DNA of 64,000 nt from an uncultured Clostridia bacterium (lineage in GTDB: Bacteria > Bacillota > Clostridia > Oscillospirales > Ruminococcaceae): the NCBI GenBank assembly GCA_945873955.1, contig CAMCFA010000003.1:1-64000 (forward strand), in the 5' to 3' direction. This document shows, one piece after another, positions 48,387 to 56,567 of the stretch. The number at the start of each line of letters is the position of its first letter. The first letter of the stretch is position 1. The translations under genes were made by a program, and so were the position numbers. Below the pieces are notes generated by a model that saw only the letters and a program-made list of their open reading frames with translations, did no database searches and was not told where the DNA came from.

Positions 48387-49346
48387 TTATTGTTCCGACA
48401 GGAAATACCTGATCTCCTCACCTATGCACTGATATTCGTAATCGTGGACGTAATGCGGGCAGTCCAGCTCAATATACCGCCCGTTCTCTACCCCCGAAAG
48501 ATATTCCTTCGGAATGCTGCGCCACATTTCCTCGTCAAATCCCGTGCCGCCGGAGCCGTCTGAAATGAACAGCAGCATTGGAACCTGCGGCGGTGCAATG
48601 CTGGCGACCGTCTTTGCGTTCTCTTTGACGGCTTCGGTTTCGTTTATCATGGTGACCGTTGCGGTGCGGCGGTAGAATATCGCGCGATACAGTTCCTTTT
48701 CCTCGTCGGTGAGCGTGCCGTATTTTATTGCGTCGCTTTCGGAAATTCCGGGTATCACCCGGGTCATACCGATTTCAGCAGCGAACTGGGCAAGCATCAT
48801 CAGCGGCATATTTATGATCATGTTGTCGTAATACTGCGGCACTGCCATGTCCAGACCAATTATCGCCAAAACCTCTTGCGGGTACTGCTGCGCCCAATAC
48901 AGCGCCTCCAGCCCGGACATCGAGTGGGGGCAGAGTATGTACGGCGCATATATCCCGGCGGCGTTCAGGGCGCTGCGGGTATCGGACAGCATTGAAGCTA
49001 TATCCCGCTGCTTATCCACTATATCGCTGAAGCCGTAACCGAACTTCTCCACCACCACGATACGGTAATCATCACTCAGCAGCGAATAGAGGGACTTGAA
49101 ATCCAGTATGGGTGAGCATGTCCCCGCGCCGGACAGGAAAACCAGCGTCTTTTCGCCGCTGCCCTCGGTGTAGATGCTCATTCTGTGACCGTCCACCTCC
49201 ACCAGCTGCCCAAGGGAGTGCTGCGAGATAAGCTCGTCCTCTCTGCCAAGACAAATCCGGTGAAAAATAAAAATGCCAAGCAGTAACACGGCTATTACCA
49301 GCAGAACAATAACTACCACCTTTGCCGCTTTTTTGACGATTTTCAT
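48387..49346 (-). CDS. Alpha/beta hydrolase
   Basis: TLVFLSGAGTCSPILDF; CPHSMSGLEALYWAQQYPQEV nucleophile elbow. Confidence 0.87.
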   Translation of the reverse strand: MKIVKKAAKVVVIVLLVIAVLLLGIFIFHRICLGREDELISQHSLGQLVEVDGHRMSIYTEGSGEKTLVFLSGAGTCSPILDFKSLYSLLSDDYRIVVVEKFGYGFSDIVDKQRDIASMLSDTRSALNAAGIYAPYILCPHSMSGLEALYWAQQYPQEVLAIIGLDMAVPQYYDNMIINMPLMMLAQFAAEIGMTRVIPGISESDAIKYGTLTDEEKELYRAIFYRRTATVTMINETEAVKENAKTVASIAPPQVPMLLFISDGSGGTGFDEEMWRSIPKEYLSGVENGRYIELDCPHYVHDYEYQCIGEEIRYFLSEQ

Positions 49347-49396
49347 GTTATTCTCCCCAAAAAGCGGGGAGAAGCGTACCTCTCCCCTAATATGTA

Positions 49397-49807
49397 CTAT
49401 ATCTTATCCCCGCCGGCGAAAACACAGAAGGTATACACCGCCGGCAGCGCAATAATGATAAGGTCGCCGAAGTTGAACATCTTCCCGGCAATGCTGCAAA
49501 ACAGTGAAATGACCGCCATTATCGTCATGAGCAGTCCCGCCAGCAGCGCCGGGCGCATAGCCTTGACGCCGCCGCCCGCAGCGACCTTGAATCCGCAGAT
49601 ACACATTCCGCCGAAGCCCGCCGCAACGATTATCATACTCAGCAGGTTGCCAAGATATCCCATAACGCCGCCGTTCTTGACCACGGAGAACATCGCGAAC
49701 CGGAAAAACCAACTATTCCCGCCGAAAAGCACCTGAATATTCAGCACCACGGCAAGAACTGCGACAAGCCCGCTTATCACAGAGAGTATCTGTATCGTCC
49801 TTTTCAT
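49397..49807 (-). CDS. Hypothetical four-TM membrane protein
   Basis: Hydrophobic 136-aa ORF. Confidence 0.65.
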   Translation of the reverse strand: MKRTIQILSVISGLVAVLAVVLNIQVLFGGNSWFFRFAMFSVVKNGGVMGYLGNLLSMIIVAAGFGGMCICGFKVAAGGGVKAMRPALLAGLLMTIMAVISLFCSIAGKMFNFGDLIIIALPAVYTFCVFAGGDKI

Positions 49808-49822
49808 AAATTACCTCCGGGT

Positions 49823-51100
49823 TCAGAGCGCTTTCAGCGCCCGCTGACCTATATCCTTACGGTAGTGAGCCTTCTCAAACGTAATGCTCTCCACCGCCTT
49901 GTATGCGCTGTCCAGAGCCGCTCTGAGGTCGTCGCCGGTCGAGGTGACTCCCAGCACTCTGCCGCCGGCGGTGAGGAACTTCCCGCCCTCCAGCTTTGTT
50001 CCAGCATGGTAAACGTACGCAAGCGGGGACTGTCCCTTTTCGTCCAGACCGGAGATGACCTTTCCTGTTTCGTACTTCTCCGGATAACCCCCGCTGGCAA
50101 TGACCACGCAGGCGCAGGACTTGTCGCTCCACTTGATGTCAAGAGAGTCCAGACGTTCCTCCCACACTGCGTCCATGATGTCCACAAGGTCAGTTTCAAG
50201 CAGCGGCAGGACTACCTGAGTTTCCGGGTCGCCGAAGCGGCAGTTGTACTCTACCACCTTTGCGCCGTTCGGAGTGAGCATAAGTCCGAAGTACAGACAG
50301 CCCTTGAACGGACGTCCCTCCGCCTGCATTGCGGCGATAGTCGGCTTGAATATCTTCTCCATGCACTCCGCCTTGAACTCGTCGGTGTAACATGGATTCG
50401 GGGCGATAGTGCCCATTCCGCCGGTGTTAAGACCCTCGTCGTTATCGTTGGCGCGCTTGTGATCCATTGATGAGATCATAGGCTTTACCGTCTTGCCGTC
50501 GGTGAACGCAAGCACAGTTACCTCCGGCCCGGTCATGAACTCCTCAACAACGATCTCGCTGCCGGATTTGCCGAACTTTCCGTCCAGCAGCATGGAGTTC
50601 ACAGCCGCCTTAGCCTCGTCGAAGTCCTTTGCGATTATAACGCCCTTGCCCAGCGCCAGACCGTCGCACTTGATGACCGCAGGGTAGCTGTTCTGCGCCT
50701 TGATGTACTCTATCGCCTTGTCCGCGTCGGTGAAGGTCTCATAGCCTGCGGTGGGTATGCCGTACTTCTTCATCAGCGCCTTAGAGAACACCTTGCTGCC
50801 CTCAAGTATAGCCGCGTTCGCCCGCGGACCGAAGGTCTTGAAGCCGGCCTCGTTCAGCTTGTCCACCATGCCCATTACAAGAGGGTCGTCCGGGGCTACG
50901 AAAACGTAGTCGGGATTCAGCTTCTTCGCAAGGTCGAGAATGCCGTCAAGGTCGGTCGCCTTTACCGGGAAGCACTCTGCCAGCGCGGAAATACCGCCGT
51001 TGCCGGGGGCTGCATAGATCTTGTCAACACGGGGGGACTTTGAAAGCGCGGTGATTATCGCGTGCTCGCGTCCGCCGCCGCCTACTACCAGAATATTCAT
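49823..51100 (-). CDS. purD: Phosphoribosylamine--glycine ligase
   Basis: MNILVVGGGGREHAIITAL; GLALGKGVIIA; YNCRFGDPETQVVLPLL. Confidence 0.97.
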   Translation of the reverse strand: MNILVVGGGGREHAIITALSKSPRVDKIYAAPGNGGISALAECFPVKATDLDGILDLAKKLNPDYVFVAPDDPLVMGMVDKLNEAGFKTFGPRANAAILEGSKVFSKALMKKYGIPTAGYETFTDADKAIEYIKAQNSYPAVIKCDGLALGKGVIIAKDFDEAKAAVNSMLLDGKFGKSGSEIVVEEFMTGPEVTVLAFTDGKTVKPMISSMDHKRANDNDEGLNTGGMGTIAPNPCYTDEFKAECMEKIFKPTIAAMQAEGRPFKGCLYFGLMLTPNGAKVVEYNCRFGDPETQVVLPLLETDLVDIMDAVWEERLDSLDIKWSDKSCACVVIASGGYPEKYETGKVISGLDEKGQSPLAYVYHAGTKLEGGKFLTAGGRVLGVTSTGDDLRAALDSAYKAVESITFEKAHYRKDIGQRALKAL

Positions 51101-51197
51101 AAAAATTACGTCCTTTCAAGTAATTTATTAATACTTCTATATTGTAGCATAAATTCTGCTATTTTTCAAGGTTTTTTGCGAAAATCCGCGCAGGCGT

Positions 51198-51226
51198 TTG
51201 ACATATTGCCGTTCAGATGATATAAT
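51198..51226 (+). promoter_or_regulatory. Perfect-consensus SigA promoter TTGACA-17-TATAAT for aguBA
   Basis: TTGACA 51198-51203; TATAAT 51221-51226. Confidence 0.85.
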
Positions 51227-51260
51227 TAAATAAAAATCCACTTGAATGAGGTATACAATT

Positions 51261-52139
51261 ATGCGTAAAATTACAGTCGCGGCTGTACAGATGTCTGTCC
51301 CCGACAGCCGGGAGAAGTCAATAGAAAAGGCAGAGAAGCTGGTTCGCCAAGCGGCTTCGCAGGGGGCGAATATTATACTCCTGCCGGAGCTTTTTGAAAC
51401 GTGGTATTTTTGTCAGGAGCGCCGCTATGACAGCTACAAGCTCGCTCTGCCCGTGGAGGAAAACCCGGCGGTGAAGCGCTTTCAAGCGGTGGCTAAGGAG
51501 CTTTCTGTGGTGCTGCCGATCAGCTTTTATGAGCAGGACGGGAACGTCCTCTACAACAGCGTTGCTATGATAGACGCGGACGGCTCGCTGCTGGGTGTTT
51601 ACCGCAAGACCCATATCCCGGACGATCACTTCTATCAGGAGAAGTTCTACTTCACCCACGGCGGCACCGGCTTCAAAGTATGGGACACGAAGTTCGGGAA
51701 GATCGGCGTCGGGATATGCTGGGATCAGTGGTTCCCGGAGGCGGCGCGCTGCATGGCGCTCATGGGCGCGGAGCTGCTGCTCTACCCCACCGCGATAGGC
51801 TCAGAGCCGGTGCTGGAATGTGACAGCATGCCCCACTGGCAGCGCTGTATGCAGGGTCACGCGGCGGCGAACCTCGTCCCGGTGATCGCCGCGAACCGCA
51901 CCGGCACCGAAACAGTCACCCCGGACAGCGACAATCAGAACCAGTCCTCCTCGCTGACGTTCTACGGAAGCTCCTTTATTGCGGACAGCACCGGCGGGTT
52001 AGCCGAATGTGCCGACAGAACAAGCGACTGCGTGCTGCTCCACAGCTTTGACCTTGACGAGCTGCGGGACATGCGGCTTAGCTGGGGAGTGTTCCGGGAC
52101 AGACGTCCGGAGATGTACGGAAAGATAACGGAGAGATGA
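51261..52139 (+). CDS. aguB: N-carbamoylputrescine amidase
   Basis: Nitrilase fold: LPELFETWYFCQ; YRKTHIPDD; GVGICWDQWFPEAAR; adjacent to aguA. Confidence 0.94.
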   Translation: MRKITVAAVQMSVPDSREKSIEKAEKLVRQAASQGANIILLPELFETWYFCQERRYDSYKLALPVEENPAVKRFQAVAKELSVVLPISFYEQDGNVLYNSVAMIDADGSLLGVYRKTHIPDDHFYQEKFYFTHGGTGFKVWDTKFGKIGVGICWDQWFPEAARCMALMGAELLLYPTAIGSEPVLECDSMPHWQRCMQGHAAANLVPVIAANRTGTETVTPDSDNQNQSSSLTFYGSSFIADSTGGLAECADRTSDCVLLHSFDLDELRDMRLSWGVFRDRRPEMYGKITER

Positions 52140-52143
52140 TTGA

Positions 52144-53265
52144 ATGAAAGTTCTTGACACATTACCGAAAGACGACGGCTTCTACATGCCAGCGGAGTTC
52201 TCCCCGCACTACGGCTGTATTCTGATATTCCCGGAGCGCCCCGACTCGTGGCAGTACGGCGCTTACGCCGCCCGGAAAGCGTTCGTGCAGGTCTGCACCG
52301 CTATCGCAAAGAGCGAACGGGTGACGGTCTGCGCCAGCGCCCGCCAGTATGAGAACGCCCGCCGCCTGCTCCCGCCGCATATCCGGGTGGTGGAAATGAG
52401 CAGCAACGACAGTTGGGCGCGGGATTACTGCCCCACCTTCGTCACCAACGGCAGGGTTATCCGCGGGATAAACTGGAGCTTCAACGCATGGGGCGGGCTT
52501 CACGACGGGCTGTATTTCCCGTGGGACAAGGACGACCGCATGGCGCGCAAGCTCTGTGACCTCTACGACAAGAGCATGTACGACGCCTCAGGCTTTGTGC
52601 TGGAGGGCGGCTCTATACACACCGACGGAGAGGGTACGGTGCTTACTACCGAAGCGTGCCTGCTAAGCCCCGGGCGTAATCCCGACCTTTCCAAGCAGGA
52701 GATAGAGGACAGGCTGAAAAGCTACCTCGGCGCGGAAAAGGTGATCTGGCTGAAGCGCGGTATCTACAACGACGAAACCAACGAGCATGTGGATAATATC
52801 TGCGCCTTTGTAAAGCCAGGCGAGGTCGTACTCGGCTGGACGGAGGACAGGTCCGACCCGCAGTATGAATTGTCACGCTCCTGTCTGGAGATACTGGAGA
52901 ACTCCACCGACGCAAAGGGGCGCAGGCTCACCGTACACAAGCTGCTTCTGCCGAAACCTGTCACCATTACCGCGGAGGAATGCGAGGGGCTGGACACCAT
53001 GGACTTCCAGCCGACAAGAACTCCCGGCGAGCGGCTGGCGGCGTCCTACGTCAACTTCTACATCTCAAACGGCGCGGTAGTAATGCCGTTCTTCAACGAC
53101 CCCGCGGACGAACCGGCGCGGGCGAAGCTTCAGGAGCTGTTCCCCGACCGGGAGGTTATCCCGGTGTACGCGCGGGATATCCTTATCGGCGGCGGCAATA
53201 TCCACTGTATCACCCAGCAGATACCCGCGTTTTCCGAGGAAGAAAACGAGGGAAACGCTGATTAA
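52144..53265 (+). CDS. aguA: Agmatine deiminase
   Basis: MPAEFSPHYGCILIFPERPDSW; NDSWARDYCPTFV; GGGNIHCITQQIP. Confidence 0.96.
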   Translation: MKVLDTLPKDDGFYMPAEFSPHYGCILIFPERPDSWQYGAYAARKAFVQVCTAIAKSERVTVCASARQYENARRLLPPHIRVVEMSSNDSWARDYCPTFVTNGRVIRGINWSFNAWGGLHDGLYFPWDKDDRMARKLCDLYDKSMYDASGFVLEGGSIHTDGEGTVLTTEACLLSPGRNPDLSKQEIEDRLKSYLGAEKVIWLKRGIYNDETNEHVDNICAFVKPGEVVLGWTEDRSDPQYELSRSCLEILENSTDAKGRRLTVHKLLLPKPVTITAEECEGLDTMDFQPTRTPGERLAASYVNFYISNGAVVMPFFNDPADEPARAKLQELFPDREVIPVYARDILIGGGNIHCITQQIPAFSEEENEGNAD

Positions 53266-53335
53266 ATCAAATTCGACCCGTTCAAACGAGGGAACTCACG
53301 GGTCTGAATTTGATACGCTTCGCTTTAATCAGCGT
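53255..53335. repeat. Long interrupted palindrome overlapping the aguA stop codon
   Basis: Left arm ACGCTGATTAAATCAAATTCGACCCGT (53255-53281); right arm is its reverse complement with about 10 extra nt (53298-53335). Confidence 0.85.
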
Positions 53336-53375
53336 GTCCCGAGGAAAACGCTGATTTGTTCATTATATAAAGAAT

Positions 53376-53408
53376 GCTCCCCTCTCATGCAGAAAGGGGA
53401 GCTTTATT
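53376..53408. terminator. Terminator between aguA and the GHKL gene
   Basis: GCTCCCCT ctcatgcagaa AGGGGAGC TTTATT. Confidence 0.8.
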
Positions 53409-53421
53409 GTATTTGTGTGAA

Positions 53422-56400
53422 TTACTTCTTCTGGTTGTCCTCGTACCACTTCGCCGCCATCATGGGTGAAAGCACGAAATCGAGGATCTCCGGAGCGCCG
53501 TCGTAGACCTCGCTGCCGGAACCTATCTCGTCCTCGCCGACAGCCTCGCATACGTCGTAGGTCACCTGCGGACGGTACTTGATACGGCAGTACAGGAACT
53601 CCGGCGGAATGTAGTCTATCTGGGAGACCTCCTCCAGCCAGAGGAACGGCGACATACCGCCTATGCTCACGTCGTCGATTATCCAGCCGCCTGCCGCGTA
53701 GGAATCGTTCGCGCAGAGGTACAGCGAGAAGTGGAACTTCTGTTCCTTTTCGCCGTTAAGCAGACCTATCGAGAAGTCCTTCAGGATAAAGCTGTTTATC
53801 ATCTTGGACTCGTAGCCGCAGCAGGGGCATACGCCGCCGTAGCCGTACAGCTTGGCGTTGATGTCGCGGGCGAAATAGTTCTTGTACATTCTGGGGTTCT
53901 TTATGCCGGAAATGCGGCGAACCTCGCCCAGCAGGAAGTCGAACTCCTTGCGCTGGATAGTGGGCACAGGCTTGTAATAATACGGTATCTGGTCGGCAAT
54001 AACAAGGTTCGGCTCCTCGGTGCTGGAATACAGCGCGGACAGCGCGTTTCCGATATGCCCGGTGAGAATGAACTCAATGAACCGCGCGAACTGCGGCTTG
54101 GTCAAGCCCTCGTGCAGTACGACATACTTCGCGGTCTTTGCCTTGTTCTCCGGGGAGATACCCTCCGCCGGGTCGATTATCTTGATTATCTTGTCGTTTT
54201 CGTCCAGCAGGGCGATCTTATCCAGTCCGAGATCGCAGGTGTATATCTTCGCGATCTGCTCGGAAACAAACTGTGCATTGCCGAGGGACGGCAGTACGGT
54301 AAGAAGCTCCTCCGGGTCGTAGTCGTAGCGTCCCGGCGCATAGGGGAAGTCGAACACACGTCCGTTGAACATGCCGCTCTCGATAAGCAGGTAAACGTCC
54401 CCGACGATCTCCAGCAGGTCTGTGTTGGTGATGTTCGGCGGGATCATGAACTGCTTGCCGTAAGCGGAGAAACGGTAGCGCTTGTTGATGTCCAGCGCCA
54501 GAGTTACGTCGCCGCCCTGACTCTTGATCTCCCGCAGGAACTCCATTGTGTCCTTGCCGTTGGTGAAAGAGTTGATCAGCAGCGTGATCACCTGGTTGTA
54601 GATCTGGTGGTTCTCGAACCGCATTTCGTGCTTCTGGATAACGTCCATTGCGGTCTTGAGGTTGCCTATCTGGATCTTGGATATCTCAAAATGAATGTCA
54701 GTTCCGCCGGAGGTGATATGGAACTGGAAGTACTTCATGTCAATGCGGTAGCTCTCGCCGAACATCTCGTCGATGATCCGGAAAGCCTCCGCCAGCGCGT
54801 TTTCATCAGCAACGGCGCCGTTCACGATGCAGGTGTTCAGCTTTAAGCTGATTATGCTCATGAAGCCCTCGGACAGACCGTAGTCCTTGATCCTCTTGTC
54901 CTTGTCGGAGGTCATGAGGTAGCTGTGTCCGCCCTGCTGGAACGCGTAAGCGTACTCCACACCCTTTTCGTTGGTTTCCTGCCGGTACCAGTCGTACTTT
55001 GCGGCGAACACATGGTCGTCGTCGGAGCCGTACCACTCCTTCATCTGCTCCAGATCGGAAAGGAGTGCCTCACCCGCCGCACCGCTGTCGTGATCCTCGA
55101 TATCGGTGTCAGAGCGCTCGGTGAAGTAGCCGTGCTCCCGCAGGTCGGTGAAAGCTATCGGTTGCTCAATATCCGGGAACTTAACGGAAATGCTCTCCAG
55201 GAACTTCTCCCGCAGACCCTTTACCAGCGTGCTGGTGCTTATGTAATTATAGAAGAACTCGAACACATACTGCGCCGGGCGGAGCATGTACCTGTCGGGC
55301 GCGTCCGGGCGCTTGGTGAGCTGAAGCACGAACAGCCGCTTGTACTCGTCCACGATGTCAAGGATATCCTCCTCGATCTCGGTGGAAACCTCCTCAATGC
55401 AGTCGTGGCGGATACCGGAACGGTTGTTGGTAACGTACCTGTTCGGAACGCTTACGAAGAACGCCGAAAGCTGCTCCTGTAAGAAATCCTGCCGGCTCGC
55501 CTTTACAAGTCCGGTCAGCTCGAAGGTGGAGAAGTAGTTGTACTTGCTCATCAGCACCCTCGCGGCTTCGCGCTTAGCGCCGGAGATCGCGTACGGGATC
55601 AGATATACAAAGCCGTTCTCCTCCATGTGAATGAAATCGGCGACGGACTTGCCGTTCTCGCTGAAACGGATCTTTGTGATGTCGTTCTCGTCCCGGCGGT
55701 ATTCCTGAATCTTGTATACTACCTCAGGCTTGCCGAAGGAGATGACCGCGATATTGAAGGTGCGGGAGGGAGTTTCGTGCTCGTCGGAGTTTTTGAGGTG
55801 CTTCTTTCTGATGAACGCGAAGCACAGATCCACCATGTTGATGTAGTCGCCCTTTTCGGACGTCATGGTGACAAGGTTGTGGTGGAGCTTCTTCTGATCC
55901 TCCTCGTCAAGCGCGAACACTATCTCGGTGTGCTTGAACTTCGGCGCGGTGAGCTCCAGCTCCCGGACTTTCAGTATGCCGCCGTCGTTCACAACGCGCA
56001 GAGCATAATTGTTCGACCTCATCTTGAACCAGTCAACGTTCGCGAACACGCTCTTCGCGCCAAGACCGAACCGACCCTCGCGCTCCTTGCCGCCGTCGCT
56101 TCTGCCGACGGAAAGATAATAGAACACCTGTTCAAGGCTGAATCCCGTTTCGTTGTAGGTCAGCTTTACCTGCCCCTCGTCAAGGAACTCGATCATTACC
56201 TTGATGTCGTTTTCCTCGTAATCGCAGCCGAAAACGTTCTGCAAAAGCTCGCGGATAATGGACTCACGCGGATAGTCGTTCACCATTCCGGCGACATTTA
56301 TCGCGCTTCTTCCGGTGTACATGCTGTTGAAATAGTCCTTGAACGGCGTGCTGTCGGTTTCCCCGGAGTAGAGCATCATCTGGATCTTCTGAATGACCTC

Positions 56401-56484
56401 AGCCATGCCCTCCTTGTCGCCGGCGGTGTGACGTTCAAAGAAGTCACCAAGGAGCTTTTCAACCTGTTCGTTGTTTTCGCTCAT
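53422..56484 (-). CDS. Large GHKL (HSP90/MutL/MORC-type) ATPase with C-terminal zinc/HNH-like cysteine motif
   Basis: N-box RELLQN; NETGF; G2 motif GRFGLGAKSVF; C-terminal YGYGGVCPCCGYES...LYLCAND; start at MSENNEQ. Confidence 0.85.
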   Translation of the reverse strand: MSENNEQVEKLLGDFFERHTAGDKEGMAEVIQKIQMMLYSGETDSTPFKDYFNSMYTGRSAINVAGMVNDYPRESIIRELLQNVFGCDYEENDIKVMIEFLDEGQVKLTYNETGFSLEQVFYYLSVGRSDGGKEREGRFGLGAKSVFANVDWFKMRSNNYALRVVNDGGILKVRELELTAPKFKHTEIVFALDEEDQKKLHHNLVTMTSEKGDYINMVDLCFAFIRKKHLKNSDEHETPSRTFNIAVISFGKPEVVYKIQEYRRDENDITKIRFSENGKSVADFIHMEENGFVYLIPYAISGAKREAARVLMSKYNYFSTFELTGLVKASRQDFLQEQLSAFFVSVPNRYVTNNRSGIRHDCIEEVSTEIEEDILDIVDEYKRLFVLQLTKRPDAPDRYMLRPAQYVFEFFYNYISTSTLVKGLREKFLESISVKFPDIEQPIAFTDLREHGYFTERSDTDIEDHDSGAAGEALLSDLEQMKEWYGSDDDHVFAAKYDWYRQETNEKGVEYAYAFQQGGHSYLMTSDKDKRIKDYGLSEGFMSIISLKLNTCIVNGAVADENALAEAFRIIDEMFGESYRIDMKYFQFHITSGGTDIHFEISKIQIGNLKTAMDVIQKHEMRFENHQIYNQVITLLINSFTNGKDTMEFLREIKSQGGDVTLALDINKRYRFSAYGKQFMIPPNITNTDLLEIVGDVYLLIESGMFNGRVFDFPYAPGRYDYDPEELLTVLPSLGNAQFVSEQIAKIYTCDLGLDKIALLDENDKIIKIIDPAEGISPENKAKTAKYVVLHEGLTKPQFARFIEFILTGHIGNALSALYSSTEEPNLVIADQIPYYYKPVPTIQRKEFDFLLGEVRRISGIKNPRMYKNYFARDINAKLYGYGGVCPCCGYESKMINSFILKDFSIGLLNGEKEQKFHFSLYLCANDSYAAGGWIIDDVSIGGMSPFLWLEEVSQIDYIPPEFLYCRIKYRPQVTYDVCEAVGEDEIGSGSEVYDGAPEILDFVLSPMMAAKWYEDNQKK

Positions 56485-56567
56485 AAATACGCCCCATTTC
56501 TCCGCACTTCCAATTGTGACTGCACCATGCCCCGTGCGGAGGGACACGGCTCATGCAGAAAAGTTCG

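Noticed and set aside
51101-51260. Possible purine riboswitch upstream of purD
   Set aside because: No recognisable purine aptamer core; the region is short, AT-rich and mostly accounted for by the divergent aguB promoter.
53731-54846. 371-aa plus-strand ORF antisense to the GHKL gene (and 55627-56715 similarly)
   Set aside because: Antisense shadow; the minus-strand protein has clear GHKL motifs.
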